Below, in pieces: positions 5,176-7,842 of a stretch of 7,842 nt of DNA. The translations under genes and the position numbers were made by a program. The stretch is from Chloroflexi bacterium RBG_16_72_14 (GTDB taxonomy: Bacteria > Chloroflexota > Limnocylindria > Limnocylindrales > CSP1-4): the NCBI GenBank assembly GCA_001797035.1, contig MGOE01000145.1:13545-21386 (forward strand), written 5' to 3'. Positions within the stretch are counted from its first letter, which is position 1; each line of letters opens with the position of its first letter. Below the pieces are notes generated by a model. The model was not told the origin of the DNA, made no database searches, and saw only the letters and a program-made list of their open reading frames with translations.

Positions 5176-6290
5176 CCCAGGCCCAGCTTCTCGCGCAGCC
5201 CGCCCGGCCCGGACACCGCCTCGCCGGACTCCTTCGCGTACGCCTCGAGCAGCTCGCGCTGCTTCCTGGACAGCTTCGTCGGGACGACGACGTTGACGAT
5301 CACGTGGAGGTCGCCGCGCGACGCATGGCGACGGAGGTGCGGCACCCCGCGACCCCGAAGCCGGATCTCCGTGCCCGGCTGGATGCCGGCCTTGATCTCG
5401 ACCTCGGCGGGCAAGCCGTCCACCGTCGGCACGTCGATCCGCGTGCCCAGCGCAGCCTGCGCGATCGAGAGGTCCGCCTCGTAGATCAGCTCCGTGCCCT
5501 CGCGGGTGAGGGCCGGGTGCGCGGCCACGTGCACGGCCACATACAGGCTCCCGGGCTGGCCCCCGCGCGGGCCGACCTCGCCCTCGCCCGACAGCCTGAT
5601 CTGGTGGCCCTCGTCGATGCCCGCGGGGATCGTGATGCGCAGCGTCCGGCGCCGCTCCGTGCGGCCCTCGCCGCGGCAGGTCTGGCACGGGTCCTCCACG
5701 ATCCGGCCCTCGCCCCGGCAGCGCGGACAGGGCGACACGTTGACCATCTGGCCGAGCATCGTCTGGCGCACCGAGCGGATCTCGCCCCGGCCCTTGCACT
5801 GCGGGCACTCGACGGGCGTGGAGCCCGGCTTGGCGCCCGTGCCGCTGCATGTCTCGCATTGCAGGAGGACCGGGAACTCGATCTCCTTCTCCGTGCCCAG
5901 GACGGCTTCCTCGAACGTGATCCGGAGGTCGTAGCGGAGGTCCGAACCGGTATTGGGCCTGGCGCGGCGTGCCGCGCCCGCCATCGAGCCGCCGAAGAAG
6001 GCGTCGAAGATGTCGCTGAAACCGCCGAAGCCCGCCGCCCCGAAGCCCGCATCGCCACCGGCACCGCTCACGCCCGCCCGGCCGAACATGTCGTAGGCCT
6101 GGCGGCGCTGGGGATCGGACAGGACCTGGTAGGCCTCGTTGATCTCCTTGAACCGCTCGTGCGCCTCGGCGTCGGCATTGACGTCCGGGTGCCATTGCTG
6201 GGCAAGCCGGCGGAAGGCGCGCTTGATCTCCGCGTCGCCGGCGCCGCGCTCGACGCCGAGCACCTCGTAGAAGTCGCGTTCGGTGGTCAT
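5172..6290 (-). CDS. dnaJ: Chaperone DnaJ (type I Hsp40)
   Basis: This is a 372-residue protein with the full type I layout. The J domain is at residues 5-70 with the HPD motif at 34-36, which stimulates the DnaK ATPase. A Gly/Phe-rich region (about 72-102) follows, then a zinc-binding domain with four CxxCxGxG repeats at C145/C148, C162/C165, C188/C191 and C202/C205, and then the two beta-sandwich client-binding domains. It works in the cytosol as co-chaperone of DnaK/GrpE. None of hrcA, grpE and dnaK is adjacent; the upstream neighbour is a DNA glycosylase. The ATG at 6290-6288 has no Shine-Dalgarno, as the preceding bases are C-rich. A TACACT hexamer lies 11 bases upstream, and there is no CIRCE operator for HrcA in the 54-base gap. 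The gene overlaps prmA by 4 bases and is probably co-transcribed with it. Confidence 0.97.
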   Translation of the reverse strand: MTTERDFYEVLGVERGAGDAEIKRAFRRLAQQWHPDVNADAEAHERFKEINEAYQVLSDPQRRQAYDMFGRAGVSGAGGDAGFGAAGFGGFSDIFDAFFGGSMAGAARRARPNTGSDLRYDLRITFEEAVLGTEKEIEFPVLLQCETCSGTGAKPGSTPVECPQCKGRGEIRSVRQTMLGQMVNVSPCPRCRGEGRIVEDPCQTCRGEGRTERRRTLRITIPAGIDEGHQIRLSGEGEVGPRGGQPGSLYVAVHVAAHPALTREGTELIYEADLSIAQAALGTRIDVPTVDGLPAEVEIKAGIQPGTEIRLRGRGVPHLRRHASRGDLHVIVNVVVPTKLSRKQRELLEAYAKESGEAVSGPGGLREKLGLG

Positions 6291-6301
6291 GGGCGGTGGG
6301 A

Positions 6302-6307
6302 AGTGTA
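6302..6307 (-). promoter_or_regulatory. Candidate -10 element (TACACT) for dnaJ-prmA
   Basis: The minus strand reads TACACT, 11 bases before the dnaJ ATG, matching the TANNNT pattern. With the last T at -7, transcription would start near 6295 and leave a leader of about 5 bases. There is no good -35 at a normal distance. Read-through from the upstream glycosylase gene is an alternative, since the gap is only 54 bases. Confidence 0.35.
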
Positions 6308-6344
6308 CGGGACGTTCGGTCAGCGGTCCGGCGATGCCGCGCCG

Positions 6345-7061
6345 TCAGGCGCGCGCGAGGTCCCGCGCCCGGGCGAGGACGGCCTCGAGCATCGGCGGCG
6401 TCAGCCGGCCGGTGAACGTGTTCTGCTGGCTGGGGTGGTAGCAGCCCAGGAGCGTCAGCTGACCGATCCGCGCCTCCGCTCCGTGCCCGAACCGCGGCCG
6501 GGGCGCGGGCGTGGGGTGGCCGGCGCCGGCGAGCGCGCGGAGGGCCGCGTCCCAGCCGATGGCGCCCAGGGCGACGATCACGCGCAACTCCGGGAGCAGC
6601 GCCAGCTCCTGGACGAGGTACGGACGGCACCGCTGCTGTTCGTCGCGGGTGGGCTTGTTGGCCGGTGGCGCGCAGCGGACGGCGGCGGCGACCCTCGTGC
6701 GGTGGAGCGTCAGGCCGTCGTCCGCGCGCCGGCTGACGGGGCGATCCGCGAGACCCACGGCGTAGAGCGCGGGCCACAGGAAGTCGCCTGAGGCGTCGCC
6801 GGTGAACACGCGGCCCGTTCGATTGCCACCGTGGGCGGCCGGGGCGAGGCCGACGAGCAGGATGCGAGCGCGTTCGTCGCCATAGCCGGGGACCGGTCGG
6901 CCCCAATACGGCTCGTCGCGGAACCGGGCGACCTTCGTGCGTGCCTGCGCCTCGCGCCATGCCACGAGCCGCGGGCAGGCGAAGCAGTCCGCGATCGCCG
7001 CCTCGAGGGCGGGGATGTCGCGAGCGTCGCGCGCGGCGGCGACGGGATCCGTGTGGGGCAC
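6345..7061 (-). CDS. Uracil-DNA glycosylase, family 5 (UdgB type), iron-sulphur protein
   Basis: This is a 238-residue protein. It matches the UdgB signature: GLAPAAHGGNRTGRVFTGD at residues 71-89 (motif A, lacking the catalytic Asp/Asn of families 1 and 4) and GCYHPSQQNTFTGRLT at 206-221 (motif B with H209). Four cysteines placed as in the iron-sulphur families 4 and 5 are C26 and C29 (CFAC), then C130 and C145 with a 14-residue spacing. Family 5 enzymes remove uracil, and in studied thermophiles and mycobacteria also hypoxanthine and other deaminated bases, from DNA to start base-excision repair. The start is GTG at 7061-7059, because an in-frame TAG lies only 12 bases upstream. TAGGAT sits 6 bases before this GTG, which would make the transcript leaderless. 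The gene is 54 bases upstream of dnaJ on the same strand; no functional link is evident. Confidence 0.92.
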   Translation of the reverse strand: MPHTDPVAAARDARDIPALEAAIADCFACPRLVAWREAQARTKVARFRDEPYWGRPVPGYGDERARILLVGLAPAAHGGNRTGRVFTGDASGDFLWPALYAVGLADRPVSRRADDGLTLHRTRVAAAVRCAPPANKPTRDEQQRCRPYLVQELALLPELRVIVALGAIGWDAALRALAGAGHPTPAPRPRFGHGAEARIGQLTLLGCYHPSQQNTFTGRLTPPMLEAVLARARDLARA

Positions 7062-7067
7062 CCCGCG

Positions 7068-7073
7068 ATCCTA
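7068..7073 (-). promoter_or_regulatory. Candidate -10 element (TAGGAT) for a leaderless udgB transcript
   Basis: The minus strand reads TAGGAT, CGCGGG, GTG. Taking the last T as -7 puts +1 exactly on the G of the GTG start codon, as expected for a leaderless mRNA. No Shine-Dalgarno can be placed in the 6-base gap, and an in-frame TAG (part of this hexamer) rules out a longer protein. No clear -35 is seen. Confidence 0.5.
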
Positions 7074-7206
7074 CCCGGCCCGCGAGCGGCTTCGAGCCCG
7101 TGCCCGCGTTGAATGCCGTTCGCCGCCGCCGAGCTGCTGTGCGCCTCGCTCGCCCGCACTGAGTGCTGTCTGGCGTGCCGCGATCTCGGCGTCGCATCCC
7201 GTGGGT

Positions 7207-7329
7207 GCTGCCTGCCAAGCAGCATTCGGCGCGAACTCAGCCAGTCAGCGCCTCGATTCGGGGTCGATCACCTGCTTCCGGTGCCGCAGTCGGGCGACCG
7301 GGGCCCGGAATCGCTGCTTGGCAGGCAGC
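7207..7329. repeat. Perfect 17-bp inverted repeat with 89-base spacer
   Basis: GCTGCCTGCCAAGCAGC at 7207-7223 is the exact reverse complement of 7313-7329. The similarity continues inward (ATTC at 7224-7227 against GAAT at 7308-7311, with one inserted base). Each arm is itself a small hairpin (GCTGC...GCAGC). Segment 7161-7178 (GAGTGCTGTCTGGCGTGC) resembles the same unit in the orientation of the right arm. It lies between the permease stop and the udgB start. Confidence 0.7.
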
Positions 7330-7339
7330 GGTGATCGCT

Positions 7340-7376
7340 GGCCGCGCCGCGGACGCACGGGAGGGCCGCGCCGCGG
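7340..7376. repeat. 13-bp direct repeat GGCCGCGCCGCGG
   Basis: Identical copies lie at 7340-7352 and 7364-7376, 24 bases apart, just left of the permease gene. The unit is nearly self-complementary. In DNA of this GC content it may be of little significance. Confidence 0.45.
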
Positions 7377-7403
7377 CCGCGTGGCGGGCCCGGGCGAACG
7401 ATC

Positions 7404-7418
7404 GGCGTGCCGGACGCC
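7404..7418 (-). terminator. Hairpin right after the permease stop codon, possible terminator
   Basis: GGCGT at 7404-7408 pairs with ACGCC at 7414-7418 around a 5-base loop. The hairpin lies 3 bases past the stop codon of the ABC permease gene on the minus strand. There is no T-tract, and the 5-bp stem is short. Confidence 0.25.
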
Positions 7419-7421
7419 CCG

Positions 7422-7842
7422 CTACTTGAGCAGCAGCTTGTCCAGGCGCCGCGCGACGACGGCCAGCCCGATCACCCCCATCGCCGCGAGGTACGCCACG
7501 TGCCAGGCGATCCCGGGGTCCACCGCGCCGGTGGTCAGCGCGCGGATCAGGTCCACGCCCTGGTACAGCGGCGTCACCTGGACCAGCAGCCGGAGCGGCT
7601 CCGGGTAGGCGCTGATCGGGTAGAACGTGCCCGAGAACAGGAACAGCGGCAGGACGACCAGCTGGATGAGGTCGAAGTCCTGCCACGAGCGCATGAACGT
7701 GGTGGCCGCCATCCCCACGGCCGCGAAGGCGAACGCGAGCAGCGTCGCCGCCGGCACGGCGAGCAGCACCCACGGCGACCGCACCAGCCCCAGCACGGCG
7801 ATCACGACCACGAACCCGAGCGCGTACAGCGTCGCCCGGATC
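7422..7842 (-). CDS. ABC-2 type transporter permease, C-terminal part (NodJ/DrrB-like; truncated by window edge)
   Basis: The frame enters from the right edge at 7841 and ends at TAG (7424-7422), giving 139 visible residues. The fragment holds several hydrophobic segments (about residues 5-25, 27-47, 58-75 and 108-130). It also has the block LPLFLFSGTFYPISAYP near 64-80, followed by VTPLYQGVDLIRALTTG near 89-105. This block is characteristic of the ABC-2 membrane components related to NodJ and DrrB, which export lipo-oligosaccharides or drugs. An ATP-binding partner would be expected beyond the right edge. The substrate cannot be told from this fragment. An apparent internal GTG start at 7811 is not used as the start, because conserved sequence (ATLYALGF) continues upstream in frame. 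Confidence 0.92.
   Translation of the reverse strand, partial: IRATLYALGFVVVIAVLGLVRSPWVLLAVPAATLLAFAFAAVGMAATTFMRSWQDFDLIQLVVLPLFLFSGTFYPISAYPEPLRLLVQVTPLYQGVDLIRALTTGAVDPGIAWHVAYLAAMGVIGLAVVARRLDKLLLK

Larger units (their letters stand above)
7062..7421. other. 360-base intergenic gap with degenerate and inverted repeats
   Basis: No convincing gene is seen on either strand. Short frames here lack domain features and are Arg/Ala/Ser-rich GC artefacts. The gap holds a perfect 17-bp inverted repeat (7207-7223 and 7313-7329), a diverged third copy at 7161-7178, a 13-bp direct repeat (7340-7352 and 7364-7376), a small hairpin next to the permease stop, and the udgB -10 candidate. Confidence 0.7.

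Noticed and set aside
5304..6791. A 495-codon plus-strand open frame opposite dnaJ and udgB
   Set aside because: It is an antisense shadow of two genes with clear catalytic motifs, and has no recognisable domain of its own.
7143..7169. CIRCE (HrcA operator) suggested by GAGTGCTG at 7161-7168
   Set aside because: The matching left half (TTAGCACTC nine bases upstream) is absent, with only about 4 of 9 positions agreeing. The site is also far from dnaJ and separated from it by udgB.
4177..7218. A 1013-codon open frame on the minus strand running through udgB, dnaJ and prmA
   Set aside because: Only its last 332 codons (prmA) show a real protein. The rest is an Arg/Gly/Pro-rich out-of-frame translation of udgB and dnaJ, kept open by the high GC content.
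7207..7329. Intrinsic terminator for the ABC permease
   Set aside because: The arms are 89 bases apart and no T-tract follows on the minus strand, so this does not fit a rho-independent terminator.
7113..7334. Small 73-codon Cys-containing plus-strand frame in the permease-udgB gap
   Set aside because: Its sequence follows the inverted repeats, it has no ribosome-binding site that I can see, and no domain; coding potential is not supported.

Overview
The window is very GC-rich DNA with dense bacterial genes. Almost all genes lie on the minus strand, and one truncated gene lies on the plus strand at the left edge. The gene set and order (dnaJ-prmA, then mtaB-HIT), the GC bias and the apparent near-leaderless starts would fit an uncultured Chloroflexota (Limnocylindria-like) or another high-GC soil or groundwater bacterium. 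This placement is inference; no marker here settles it.

Layout, left to right. Bases 1-620 (+) hold the C-terminal third of an AMP-forming acyl-CoA synthetase. It converges on a tightly packed minus-strand operon, read right to left from 3629 to 646: a small four-helix membrane protein, the tRNA methylthiotransferase MtaB, a HinT-type histidine-triad hydrolase, and a single-pass membrane-anchored protein of unknown function. Every junction overlaps (1, 11 and 4 bases), so the four are probably co-transcribed and partly translationally coupled. Bases 3630-4176 are a 547-base non-coding island with two kinds of repeat: a GC-rich imperfect direct-repeat block with a possible G-quadruplex (3735-3910), and a cluster of five copies of a 16-17 bp quasi-palindromic element (3930-4132). 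Next come prmA (4177-5175) and dnaJ (5172-6290), overlapping by 4 bases, then a family 5 (UdgB-type) uracil-DNA glycosylase (6345-7061). Bases 7062-7421 are a second non-coding gap, carrying a perfect 17-bp inverted repeat. The right edge cuts an ABC-2 type permease (7422 to beyond 7842).

How the genes relate. dnaJ-prmA-x-mtaB follows the well-known downstream half of the dnaK operon of Bacillus (dnaJ-prmA-rsmE-mtaB). Here rsmE, the usual gene between prmA and mtaB, is absent, and its place is taken by the repeat island and a membrane-protein gene. The shared theme is protein folding plus modification of the translation machinery: PrmA methylates ribosomal protein L11, and MtaB modifies tRNA A37.

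Three genes that seem to start transcription units (the glycosylase, dnaJ and the four-helix membrane protein) have a TANNNT -10-like hexamer 6-11 bases before the start codon and no Shine-Dalgarno sequence. The operon-internal hinT has a clear GGAGG. No complete novel defence or mobile system is visible. The most unusual content is the repeat island at 3735-4132 and the inverted repeat at 7207-7329.
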